A DNA stretch of 64,000 nucleotides. It comes from Moritella sp. JT01. GTDB taxonomy: Bacteria > Pseudomonadota > Gammaproteobacteria > Enterobacterales > Moritellaceae. Positions 56,118 to 64,000 of the stretch are shown one piece after another. The stretch spans positions 391,801 through 455,800 of the forward strand of contig NZ_LOCN01000001.1 of NCBI RefSeq assembly GCF_001574435.1, read 5' to 3'. The notes beneath the pieces were generated by a model. It was not told the origin of the DNA and did no database searches. It saw only the letters and a list, made by a program, of their open reading frames with translations. The translations under genes were made by a program, and so were the position numbers. Positions within the stretch are counted from its first letter, which is position 1. Each line of letters opens with the position of its first letter.

Positions 56118-58325
56118 ATGGAACAAAGTAATGTGCTGAAAAAAGTTGCAGAACAAGCGGGTATCGCAGATAGCTATACCAATGCTTGGGGTAACAATGA
56201 AGTCGTCTCCGATGACACGCTAACACGTTTATTAGCTGCGCTAGGCTACGATACTCAATCTGAACAAACACTACTCGCGTCGGCTGATAAAAAGCACCAA
56301 ACGCCAATTTTAGCGGCTGTAAAAGTGGTTAAAGATGGCGAATCTATTCATATTGATTTGAATTTGGGGCAAAGCGCGCGAGTCAGTGATTTTAGCTGGC
56401 GGCTCGAAACGGAACAAGGTGAGGTTGTAGAAGGTTATCTGCAATCGCAAATTGTTGCCGATACCCGTGACGAAGGCGGAGTACTTACCTTTTCGTTACC
56501 CAATGATCTTGCTTTGGGTTATCACAAATTACAGGTATTACGCCGTCGTCGTAAATCACCTTACGAAATGACGCTGATCATTGCGCCCCAAGCGTGTTAC
56601 AAACAACCCGCGATTGAGCAAGGTAATAAGTCTTGGGGCCCAAGTGTGCAGTTGTATACTTTGAAAACCGATCATAACTGGGGTATCGGTGATTTTGGCG
56701 ACCTGAAACAGCTGGTGGCTGATATTGCGGCGCGTGGTGGTGATTTTGTTGGCTTGAATCCGATACATTCTTTATTTCCTGCTAATCCCGAAGGCGCGAG
56801 CCCATACAGTCCGTCATCGCGTCGCTGGTTAAACCTGTTATACATAGATGTGACTGCGGTACCTGAATTTGCATTATGTTCAACAGCCCAACAACGCGTT
56901 GGTAGTAGCGATTTCCAGCAAGCCTTACATGCTGTTCGTGCCACTGAGTGGGTTGATTACAGTGAAGTGTCACGTTTAAAAATGAGCGTGTTACCGCTAT
57001 TATTTAGCGAGTTCCAACAACGTCATTTAGCGGCGAATAGCGCACGTGCACAAAATTTCTTAGCATTCGTGGCGAAAGGTGGGGATAGCTTATTACATCA
57101 AGCAAGCTTCGATGCGCTGCATCAACAGCTACATGATAAAGATGAAAGTGTGTGGGGGTGGCAAGTATTCCCTGCTGAATTGCGTGATATTAACAGCGAT
57201 GCAGTACAAACCTTTATTAAACAAAACCAGCCCGCTATCCAACGTTATATGTACTTGCAGTGGATTGCGGATGAACAGATCGCAGATGTACAAAAATTTG
57301 CGTTAGAACAAGGCATGAACATGGGTATTTACCGTGATCTTGCGGTTGGCGTTGCCGATAGTGGTGCTGAAGTTTGGGCTGATGAAGGTACTTTGTGTCA
57401 AGATGTGAGTATTGGTGCGCCACCTGACGTATTAGGGCCTTTAGGACAAAATTGGGGCTTGCCGCCGCTTAATCCAGCGCAATTAAAAGCCACGGGTTAT
57501 GATGCCTTTATTCAATTATTACGTGCCAACATGCAGCATTGTGGTGCCCTGCGTATCGATCATGTATTAGGACTGCTACGTCTGTGGTGGATACCAAAAG
57601 GTGAGGCTGCGACATCTGGCGCTTACATGTATTATCCGGTTCAGGATATGCTGTCTATTTTGGCGTTAGAAAGCCATCGTCATCAGTGCGCTGTGATTGG
57701 TGAAGATCTTGGCACCGTGCCTGATGAGATCGTGAGCTTGTTAAGTGACGCGGGTATTCATTCTTACAAAGTCTTCTTTTTTGAAACAGCTGAAGATGGT
57801 GGCTATTTTTCACCAGCCCATTACCAACCGCAATCAATGGCAACACTGTGTACCCATGACATGCCGACACTACGTGGCTTCTGGCATTGTGAAGACCTTA
57901 AATTAGGTCAAACCATAGGGCTGTATCCAGATCAAGCACAGTTGGATGGTTTGTTTGATGATCGCTGCAAATCGAAACAAGAAATACTCAATAGTGTGTC
58001 GTGGCACGGTAATTTGGCAGAATCGGTAGGGCGCAATGCAAACTATGTTGCTATGGATCAAGCACTGAGTAACAGCTTACAATTACATTTAGCAGCAGGT
58101 TCAAGCAGCTTGTTGAGTTTACAGCTCGAAGACTGGCTAGCCATGGATAAGCCTGTTAACGTACCGGGAACGGTAGATGAATACCCGAACTGGCGTCGTA
58201 AATTATCAGCAACATTGGATGACATGTTTAGCTGCCCGAATGTTAATTATTTAACCGCAGAGTTGACTGCCGCACGCGCAAAAGCCAGTGATGAAGCTGC
58301 AAGTCGCGACGTAGTGAACAGCTAA
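56118..58325 (+). CDS. malQ: 4-alpha-glucanotransferase (amylomaltase)
   Basis: About 735 residues from ATG 56118, which is preceded by GGAGGATAAA; the ATG at 56106 is part of that ribosome site and has none of its own. GH77 motifs: [54 protein letters not shown] with the catalytic Asp, [12 protein letters not shown], and [12 protein letters not shown]. It disproportionates maltodextrins, releasing glucose. It has an extended N-terminal domain like enteric MalQ. It starts 18 bases after malP. Confidence 0.95.
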   Translation: MEQSNVLKKVAEQAGIADSYTNAWGNNEVVSDDTLTRLLAALGYDTQSEQTLLASADKKHQTPILAAVKVVKDGESIHIDLNLGQSARVSDFSWRLETEQGEVVEGYLQSQIVADTRDEGGVLTFSLPNDLALGYHKLQVLRRRRKSPYEMTLIIAPQACYKQPAIEQGNKSWGPSVQLYTLKTDHNWGIGDFGDLKQLVADIAARGGDFVGLNPIHSLFPANPEGASPYSPSSRRWLNLLYIDVTAVPEFALCSTAQQRVGSSDFQQALHAVRATEWVDYSEVSRLKMSVLPLLFSEFQQRHLAANSARAQNFLAFVAKGGDSLLHQASFDALHQQLHDKDESVWGWQVFPAELRDINSDAVQTFIKQNQPAIQRYMYLQWIADEQIADVQKFALEQGMNMGIYRDLAVGVADSGAEVWADEGTLCQDVSIGAPPDVLGPLGQNWGLPPLNPAQLKATGYDAFIQLLRANMQHCGALRIDHVLGLLRLWWIPKGEAATSGAYMYYPVQDMLSILALESHRHQCAVIGEDLGTVPDEIVSLLSDAGIHSYKVFFFETAEDGGYFSPAHYQPQSMATLCTHDMPTLRGFWHCEDLKLGQTIGLYPDQAQLDGLFDDRCKSKQEILNSVSWHGNLAESVGRNANYVAMDQALSNSLQLHLAAGSSSLLSLQLEDWLAMDKPVNVPGTVDEYPNWRRKLSATLDDMFSCPNVNYLTAELTAARAKASDEAASRDVVNS

Positions 58326-58347
58326 TCGTAGTAGAAAGGACGTTTTA

Positions 58348-60282
58348 ATGCAATTGGTTGCAAATGTGGCAGTGATCCACAACCTTGAAGCATATTCTGG
58401 CTTGATGCCAAGTATGGAAACATTACATACCCCAACACTCATGCACAAAGAGATGGGGGCGCAGTGTGTCAGTTTTATGCACGACGGTCAGCGCGTATCG
58501 GGTGTGCGCTTTTTAGTGTTTGCACCGCATGCCAGTAAAGTCAGTGTGATTGGTGATTTCAATGATTGGAATACTAACGACCATGCCTTGCGTCAATTGG
58601 ACGCAGGTCTATGGGGTGTATTCATTGCTAACTTAAACATTGGTGAGCGCTATAAGTTTGCCATTGTGGATAGCAATGGTAAGAGCTTGCCATATAAATC
58701 CGATCCATGGGGGGCGCATGCAGAACAGTACCCTTCATTTGCATCCTTGGTGTATCAGCAAGATAGTTATCAATGGCAGGATGATACATGGCAACAACGT
58801 GCTGTCACCGAAAAGCACAAACAAGCATTATCATTTTATGAACTTCATGTCGGTTCTTGGCTGCGTGATGCAAATGATGAGTTTTTAAATTATCGTCAAT
58901 TAGCGGAAAAACTTATTCCGTATCTGCAAAAAATGCATTACACCCATGTTGAATTGATGCCAATTTCAGAGCATCCGTTTTACGGTTCTTGGGGCTATCA
59001 GCCGATTGGACTGTTCGCCCCAACCAGTCGTTTTGGTCACCCCGATGATTTTAAGTTTTTTGTTGATCAGTGTCATCAAGCAGGCTTTGGCGTTATCATC
59101 GATTGGGTGCCTGCGCATTTTCCTGAAGATGATCACGGTTTAGCGAATTTCGATGGCACGGCATTATTTAATGATCCCGATCCGAAACGTGGTTGGCACC
59201 AAGATTGGCACAGTTATATTTATGACTGCGGTAAAGATCATGTACAGCGATTTTTAGTGTCGAATAGCTTGTATTGGTTAGAGCAATTTCATGTGGATGG
59301 TATCCGCGTTGATGCTGTTGCGTCGATGCTGTATCTGGATTATTCGCGTAATGATGGCGAGTGGATCCCTAACTGCGATGGCGGTAATCATAACTACGAT
59401 ACCATCAAGGTATTAAAGTGGATGAATGAAGAAATTTATAACCATTTTCCTAATGCCATGACGATTGCAGAAGAGTCGACTGCATACCCAGGGGTATCGA
59501 AACCGACTTTCTTAGGTGGTTTAGGGTTTGGTTTTAAATGGAATATGGGCTGGATGCACGATAGCTTAAACTACATGCAAGAAGAGCCGATTAACCGTCA
59601 ATACCATCACAATACGATCACGTTCCCGCTAGTTTATGCATTTAGTGAAAACTATGTATTAGCCTTATCCCATGATGAAGTGGTTTACGGTAAAGGTTCT
59701 TTATTGGGTAAAATGCCCGGTGATGAATGGCAAAAATTCGCTAATTTACGTGCTTATACGGGTTATATGTATGGCCAGCCGGGTAAGAAACTGAACTTCA
59801 TGGGGGCTGAGATAGCGCAATCACGAGAGTGGAACCATGATAGTCAACTGGATTGGGGGCTGCTACAACATGCCCACAATGCGGGTGTGCAACAATTGAC
59901 TGCAGATTTGAACCAGTTGTATCAGGCGGAACCTGCACTGTATCAACTAGATTGCGATCCAGCGGGTTTTGAGTGGCGCTTACAAGATAACAATGCCGAA
60001 AGTGTGTTAGCGCATGAACGTATTAGCGAGAGTGGCGAACGCATCTTGGTGATCAGTAATTTTACGCCAATACCAAGAGATAACTTCCGTCTCGGTGTGC
60101 CGAATGCTGGTCGTTATGATCTGTTATTAAACACCGATGCTGAATGCTACGCTGGCAGTAATTATCCACTGGTAAGCAGAGCTGACAGTGAAAAAGTACA
60201 GAGTCAGGGGCTTACAGATTCTGTTCGATTAATATTACCACCATTGTCGACGGTATTTTATCGCTGGGTACCTGCAGGATGA
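58348..60282 (+). CDS. glgB: 1,4-alpha-glucan branching enzyme
   Basis: A 644-residue GH13 branching enzyme. It has a CBM48 module ([20 protein letters not shown]) and a barrel with catalytic Asp in [15 protein letters not shown], Glu in [11 protein letters not shown], and His-Asp in [13 protein letters not shown]. The extra N1 domain of enteric GlgB is absent; the first 40 residues look unstructured. AAAGGA precedes ATG 58348, 22 bases after malQ, so it is the third gene of the mal operon rather than in a glgCAP cluster. It introduces alpha-1,6 branches in glycogen. Confidence 0.94.
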   Translation: MQLVANVAVIHNLEAYSGLMPSMETLHTPTLMHKEMGAQCVSFMHDGQRVSGVRFLVFAPHASKVSVIGDFNDWNTNDHALRQLDAGLWGVFIANLNIGERYKFAIVDSNGKSLPYKSDPWGAHAEQYPSFASLVYQQDSYQWQDDTWQQRAVTEKHKQALSFYELHVGSWLRDANDEFLNYRQLAEKLIPYLQKMHYTHVELMPISEHPFYGSWGYQPIGLFAPTSRFGHPDDFKFFVDQCHQAGFGVIIDWVPAHFPEDDHGLANFDGTALFNDPDPKRGWHQDWHSYIYDCGKDHVQRFLVSNSLYWLEQFHVDGIRVDAVASMLYLDYSRNDGEWIPNCDGGNHNYDTIKVLKWMNEEIYNHFPNAMTIAEESTAYPGVSKPTFLGGLGFGFKWNMGWMHDSLNYMQEEPINRQYHHNTITFPLVYAFSENYVLALSHDEVVYGKGSLLGKMPGDEWQKFANLRAYTGYMYGQPGKKLNFMGAEIAQSREWNHDSQLDWGLLQHAHNAGVQQLTADLNQLYQAEPALYQLDCDPAGFEWRLQDNNAESVLAHERISESGERILVISNFTPIPRDNFRLGVPNAGRYDLLLNTDAECYAGSNYPLVSRADSEKVQSQGLTDSVRLILPPLSTVFYRWVPAG

Positions 60283-60320
60283 ACAATCAATATAAATAGA
60301 TTCACAGGTTATCTAATTTA

Positions 60321-60349
60321 AAGGTAAGCGATCTTCTTGCCTTTTTTTA
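60321..60349 (+). terminator. malPQ-glgB operon terminator
   Basis: AAGGTAAG / CTTGCCTT (60321-60328, 60336-60343) with one G-T wobble, followed by six T. Confidence 0.85.
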
Positions 60350-60431
60350 CTTCATTCTACCGAAAACTTCTCATTAAACGGATAATTCAGCAGGTGGTTG
60401 TTATACAAGGTTATATGTTTTACTCGTAAGA

Positions 60432-60647
60432 CTAAGGAAAATATTTTCTAGCGTACTCAGCTGATTTAGCAAGTATAAATAGTGATGGAACGATAATCAC
60501 AAAACCTAAAGTAAATATTAAATTTTGATTTTCTAATAACTCATATGCTGAATAAAAAACAATACACGGTAATAGGGCAATATGCACCTTATGGAGTTTT
60601 GGGTTGCTTATCGAAAATTTACAGTATTTTCTAATCATAATTTCCAT
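60432..60647 (-). CDS. Small two-helix membrane protein of unknown function
   Basis: A 71-residue basic protein with two membrane helices, about residues 22-40 (IALLPCIVFYSAYELL) and 44-61 (IFTLGFVIIVPSLFILA). Nothing is known of it, and I recognise no family. The ATG is only weakly supported by ribosome-site sequence. It lies alone between glgB and the OmpA gene in the opposite orientation. Confidence 0.5.
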   Translation of the reverse strand: MEIMIRKYCKFSISNPKLHKVHIALLPCIVFYSAYELLENQNLIFTLGFVIIVPSLFILAKSAEYARKYFP

Positions 60648-60983
60648 CTTGTGCTATTTAGTGCGTTAGTATGGCGATGATTATACATATAATTACATAT
60701 GCTTAAACACATGTTTACATCCGGACATTAAAATATGTATTTTGGAGTAGTAATTTATTAATGCTATGAGTATGGCCATTTAGTAACATTATGTGTGAAC
60801 GTTAATCCTTATTATTCTATTCAATATTGGTATTTATATCCTTTAGTGTTAACTGTTTTGTGACACAGAGCGTCACATTTACCTAACTTGATTTATACTT
60901 ATCTTGATTTTAAATATTTTTAAATAAAACCATGTACTTTCAATATCTATTAGTTAATATTGTTTAAATACAAGGAGAGGTTA
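60648..60983. promoter_or_regulatory. Upstream region of the OmpA-family gene
   Basis: About 335 AT-rich bases without a gene. A palindrome GTGAC-acagagc-GTCAC (60860-60876), followed by ATTT, lies about 110 bases before the start codon; it resembles a CRP site but has a 7-base spacer instead of the usual one. It could be an operator. Confidence 0.4.
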
Positions 60984-62078
60984 ATGAAAAATATAAATGG
61001 AAAATTAAGTTTGATTATGTGCGCTATGGTCGCATCTGTGCAACCTGCTCTTGCTGAAAAGGCCGGAACGATTTATCTAAATCCCGCCGCCGGTTATCAT
61101 ATGTTTGGTTCAAAATTAGGCGTTGAAGACGGCGCAGCATTGGTTATTGGTGGAGAATACGTTATTAGCCCGAAGTTTGGTGCAGAAGTCAGTTACCTCT
61201 ATGGTAACTCTGATATTGACGGATCTTCTGTCGATGTAGATAACGCACAATACACGCTTGATGGGCTTTACTACACACCTGAAATAGGGAATTGGCAACC
61301 ATTTATCAATGCCGGTGTTGGCCATGGCACATTTGATTCAGGAGCCAATGACACCAAAGAAACACAACTTAATGTCGGTGTTGGTAGTCGTTATCACTTT
61401 AATGATAAATGGTCTGCTCGATTACAAGCTAAGATGATTAACAGTTTGGACGAGGAACGTTGGGATTCATTAATTACTGTGGGTGTGAGTTATGCATTTG
61501 GTCGTAAGAGTAAAGCACCTGCTGCTGTTGTGGTATTGCTGGATGGCGATGGCGATGCAATCCTTGATAAGAATGATCAATGTTTAAATACGCCAAGTGG
61601 TGTTTATGTTGATGATAGTGGTTGTGCACTCGATCGTGACGGTGATGGGATCCCTGATTACCTCGATCACTGTCCTGATAGCGTGTCGACTGATTCTATT
61701 GACGACAATGGCTGTGTAATTGTAATGGAACAACCCGCATCGATGAAACTCAAAGTTCATTTTGGCAATAACTCGGCAGTCATTCCTGAGTCCGCAAAAA
61801 GTGAAATTAGAGACGTTGCCGACTTGATGACGCAGTTTTTAAATGCGAATGTGGTGATAGAAGGGCATTCTGATAGTAGTGGGAAAGCAGCTTATAATAA
61901 AGCCTTGTCACAACGTCGTGCCGATGCGGTACGTGATATCCTGATTAGCGAGTATGGAATTGATACTTCACGGGTATCTGCGGTAGGCTATGGGCAAGAA
62001 CAACCGGTTGCCAGTAATAGTACAAAAGAAGGTCGCTTAGAAAATCGACGTGTAATGGCTGAAATCAGCTATAAATAA
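60984..62078 (+). CDS. OmpA/OprF-family outer membrane protein
   Basis: About 364 residues from ATG 60984, preceded by AAGGAGAGG. A signal peptide (about 24 residues) is followed by an eight-stranded barrel (to about 170), thrombospondin-type-3 calcium-binding repeats (LDGDGDAILDKNDQC, DRDGDGIPDYLDHCPD) and the C-terminal OmpA peptidoglycan domain (VHFGNNSAVIPESAK, IEGHSDSSGKAAYNKALSQR). It anchors the outer membrane to the wall. The TSP3 repeats suggest calcium-dependent stability, as in OprF-type porins. Confidence 0.93.
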   Translation: MKNINGKLSLIMCAMVASVQPALAEKAGTIYLNPAAGYHMFGSKLGVEDGAALVIGGEYVISPKFGAEVSYLYGNSDIDGSSVDVDNAQYTLDGLYYTPEIGNWQPFINAGVGHGTFDSGANDTKETQLNVGVGSRYHFNDKWSARLQAKMINSLDEERWDSLITVGVSYAFGRKSKAPAAVVVLLDGDGDAILDKNDQCLNTPSGVYVDDSGCALDRDGDGIPDYLDHCPDSVSTDSIDDNGCVIVMEQPASMKLKVHFGNNSAVIPESAKSEIRDVADLMTQFLNANVVIEGHSDSSGKAAYNKALSQRRADAVRDILISEYGIDTSRVSAVGYGQEQPVASNSTKEGRLENRRVMAEISYK

Positions 62079-62139
62079 AGCGTATTAATGATCGAGACTA
62101 TTGTTTCGTTCGATCTAAAGATACAGAGCTCAAATTAAG

Positions 62140-62165
62140 AAGCCAGCGAAAGCTGGCTTTTTAAT
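62140..62165 (+). terminator. OmpA-family gene terminator
   Basis: AAGCCAGC / GCTGGCTT (62140-62147, 62152-62159) with a GAAA loop, followed by T-rich sequence. Confidence 0.9.
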
Positions 62166-62306
62166 ATCGTATTATCAATCAATACTAGTGTGTTTTATGT
62201 TTAAAACACTATAACCATAACATTTTAATGATAATTTCTGCTGTAGAATACCTACTGATCTATTCTTAATAAGAACTATGTTTCAAATGGATTTGGGGGG
62301 TGTAAG

Positions 62307-63956
62307 GTGATAAATAAAAAAAGATTTTTAATCATTGATGACTCTATCACTATCATCTCTTTAATGCGTTGGATGCTCAACAGTGCTGGTGTTTCGAATG
62401 ACTTTATTGATAGTACTACTGACAGTTTAAAAGCTATTCGTTTGTTATCTCAACATCAGTATGATGTGGTTCTCTGTGATTATAATATGAATCATCATAT
62501 CGATGGTGCGCTTATTTTCGATGAGGTTAAACAGCGAAAATTAATTTCATCCAATACCGTGTTTATTTGTGTGACTGGCGATAGTTCACGTTCTGTAGTT
62601 ACACATTTGATTGAATTAGAACCCGATGATTATTTGCTTAAGCCTTTATGCTCACAAGAGTTTATTCATCGTATTGAAAGCGTATTAGTACGTAAAGCCG
62701 TGATCGCACCGTTATTATCGGCCATGGATAATCAAGATTATCAATTAGCCCTGGAGTTATGTGATAACTATCGCACCAATAACATGCAATATGTTAATTA
62801 TATAGATCGTATCTATGGTGATTGTTTATTACGTTTAAGACGGCATGATGAAGCCTTAGCATTTTATCAAAAATCCTGTGAAGAAACGGACTCCATCTGG
62901 TCTGAAATCGGTTTAGGTCAAACTTACCAATCGCTAGGCGATTTGGATAAAGCTGAGAATGTGTTCAAGGCGATATTAACCAAGCACCCTCGTCAACCTG
63001 TTGCCCGTCAAAGCCTTGCTAATTGCATGATGGTTAGGGACAAATTACCGGATGCCATTCGTGAATTTAATATTGCGCATAAAGTGAATCCTGCAAACCC
63101 ACATCGTGAGCTCATACTTGCTAATTTGTATACGGCACTGCAGCAACATGATAAAGCGGCGGCTGGTTTTCAGCGCTTTATTACTAAGGTTAAAGATACT
63201 AGTCGTTATAGCTACGGCGTTGCGATGAATACTTATGTGTCACTTTTACTCGCAAGTTTATATACTGAATCGACCCAAGAACACGATGAATTATTGAGTC
63301 AAGCGCAGTATAAAATTCATGAGTATAGTGCGAAACCTGAAGGCGACAGCATCGCTGAGTTTAATTTGTTAATTGGGCTTGGTATTCTTGCTTACATCAA
63401 TGGTGATATTAAAAACGCTTTGATTGTGGTGCATAAATTAAGTGTTGCTGATAAACCAACAGTGGACTTTTATACTGAATTGAACATTACAAGGCTATAT
63501 GGCTTGTGTGGTATTCCGGAGTTGTATGAAGCGTCGGTGTTACGTGCGCAGGCATTGTGTAAAAACACCAATGAAGATATCTTAATGTTAAGTCAAATTA
63601 AGATGCTCGATGGCGCCAAACATGAAATCCAGCAACGCCTACAAGAAGGTAAAATACTGACCGAAAAAGCACAAGCACAACGTCAAGAAAATGCGGCTAA
63701 TCAAGCGATTAGCTATGCTTATAAAGCTTTTCACCGAGTCCCGTTTAATTATAAGAATTGCCGTTTGATTATTGAATTAACGGCATTGGCAACACCCTCA
63801 GAATCTCAATCAGAAACCAGTATTCACGAACGTGAAAGTATTCTTAAATCTTGCGACTGGATCTACGAAAATGATAACCGCCCCACAACAGAAGAAAAAC
63901 GTCGTACACATGAACTGTTTCATTTAGCCATCGATAAGCTGAGCTTTCACATGTAA
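62307..63956 (+). CDS. Response regulator with C-terminal TPR repeats
   Basis: A 549-residue protein with an N-terminal CheY-like receiver (acidic Asp11-Asp12, phospho-acceptor Asp58 in VVLCDYNM, Lys in YLLKPLC). A long helical region of TPR repeats follows from about 140 to 500 (SIWSEIGLGQTYQSLGDLDKAE, QPVARQSLANCMMV, NPHRELILANLYTALQQHDKA). No DNA-binding or enzymatic output is seen, so it probably signals by protein contact. The start is GTG 62307 with a G-rich site ahead. No cognate kinase is adjacent. The end lies at the window's right edge. Confidence 0.88.
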   Translation: MINKKRFLIIDDSITIISLMRWMLNSAGVSNDFIDSTTDSLKAIRLLSQHQYDVVLCDYNMNHHIDGALIFDEVKQRKLISSNTVFICVTGDSSRSVVTHLIELEPDDYLLKPLCSQEFIHRIESVLVRKAVIAPLLSAMDNQDYQLALELCDNYRTNNMQYVNYIDRIYGDCLLRLRRHDEALAFYQKSCEETDSIWSEIGLGQTYQSLGDLDKAENVFKAILTKHPRQPVARQSLANCMMVRDKLPDAIREFNIAHKVNPANPHRELILANLYTALQQHDKAAAGFQRFITKVKDTSRYSYGVAMNTYVSLLLASLYTESTQEHDELLSQAQYKIHEYSAKPEGDSIAEFNLLIGLGILAYINGDIKNALIVVHKLSVADKPTVDFYTELNITRLYGLCGIPELYEASVLRAQALCKNTNEDILMLSQIKMLDGAKHEIQQRLQEGKILTEKAQAQRQENAANQAISYAYKAFHRVPFNYKNCRLIIELTALATPSESQSETSIHERESILKSCDWIYENDNRPTTEEKRRTHELFHLAIDKLSFHM

Positions 63957-64000
63957 CGTTATCAATAATGCCGGGTATTTACGCTAATGTACCTAAATAT

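Noticed and set aside
60860-60876. CRP-like palindrome before the OmpA-family gene
   Set aside because: The spacer between half-sites is not the usual six bases, so a CRP call would be unsafe.
1-64000. tRNA, rRNA and CRISPR arrays
   Set aside because: No cloverleaf-like tRNA sequence, rRNA segment or regularly spaced repeat array was seen by eye; a tRNAscan and CRISPR scan would settle it.

Overview
The window looks like chromosome from a marine gammaproteobacterium, most likely Moritella or a close relative. The support is AT-rich intergenic DNA, a monomeric-type NADP isocitrate dehydrogenase start at the left edge, EpmC/YfcL genes, several BCCT (betaine/choline/carnitine) transporters and a full Vibrio/Enterobacteria-type maltose regulon. 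The genus is inference from gene content only. No rRNA, tRNA, CRISPR array, transposase or phage gene was found.

Left part (1-23.4 kb): start of icd; a LysE exporter with a divergent LysR regulator; a CnoX/YbbN-like protein; then a decaying stretch (DUF1800 gene without its C-terminus, a short reverse-strand remnant, a GGDEF fragment). Next come two closely related BCCT transporters, each with the same terminator, separated by a nitrilase pseudogene. They are followed by a small monooxygenase, a second LysE exporter, a DJ-1/PfpI protein, a phosphohexomutase, an assimilatory nitrate reductase (NasA), a hemolysin III-like membrane protein, a propeller-like membrane-anchored protein, the epmC / NAD-kinase-like / yfcL operon, and a secreted lipase with its foldase.

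Middle part (23.4-45 kb): maltodextrin and glycogen genes interleaved with accessory genes. glgX and lamB diverge from two copies of a related 104-bp CRP-site-containing sequence. The copies bracket a 6-kb block holding an EF-hand protein, a two-component system, a lipoprotein and a large LruC/GEVED surface protein. Beyond lamB lies a racemase / DUF1611 pair divergent from a third BCCT transporter, then a chemotaxis receptor, and then malK divergent from malEFG.

Right part (45-64 kb): an accessory stretch between malG and malT contains an orphan Imm51-like immunity gene lying between malG and a degenerate second copy of the malG 3' end, a VanX-type dipeptidase, a PhzF isomerase, an epimerase and a DUF2798/LysR pair. 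Then come malT divergent from malP-malQ-glgB, an OmpA-family porin and a response regulator with TPR repeats.

Together the mal genes take up maltodextrins (LamB, MalEFGK), degrade them (MalP, MalQ) under MalT control, and link to glycogen turnover (GlgB, GlgX). A phosphohexomutase further left could convert the glucose-1-phosphate made by MalP. The least explained parts are the racemase/DUF1611/BCCT module, the duplicated promoter element around the 6-kb block, and the immunity gene lodged between malG duplications.
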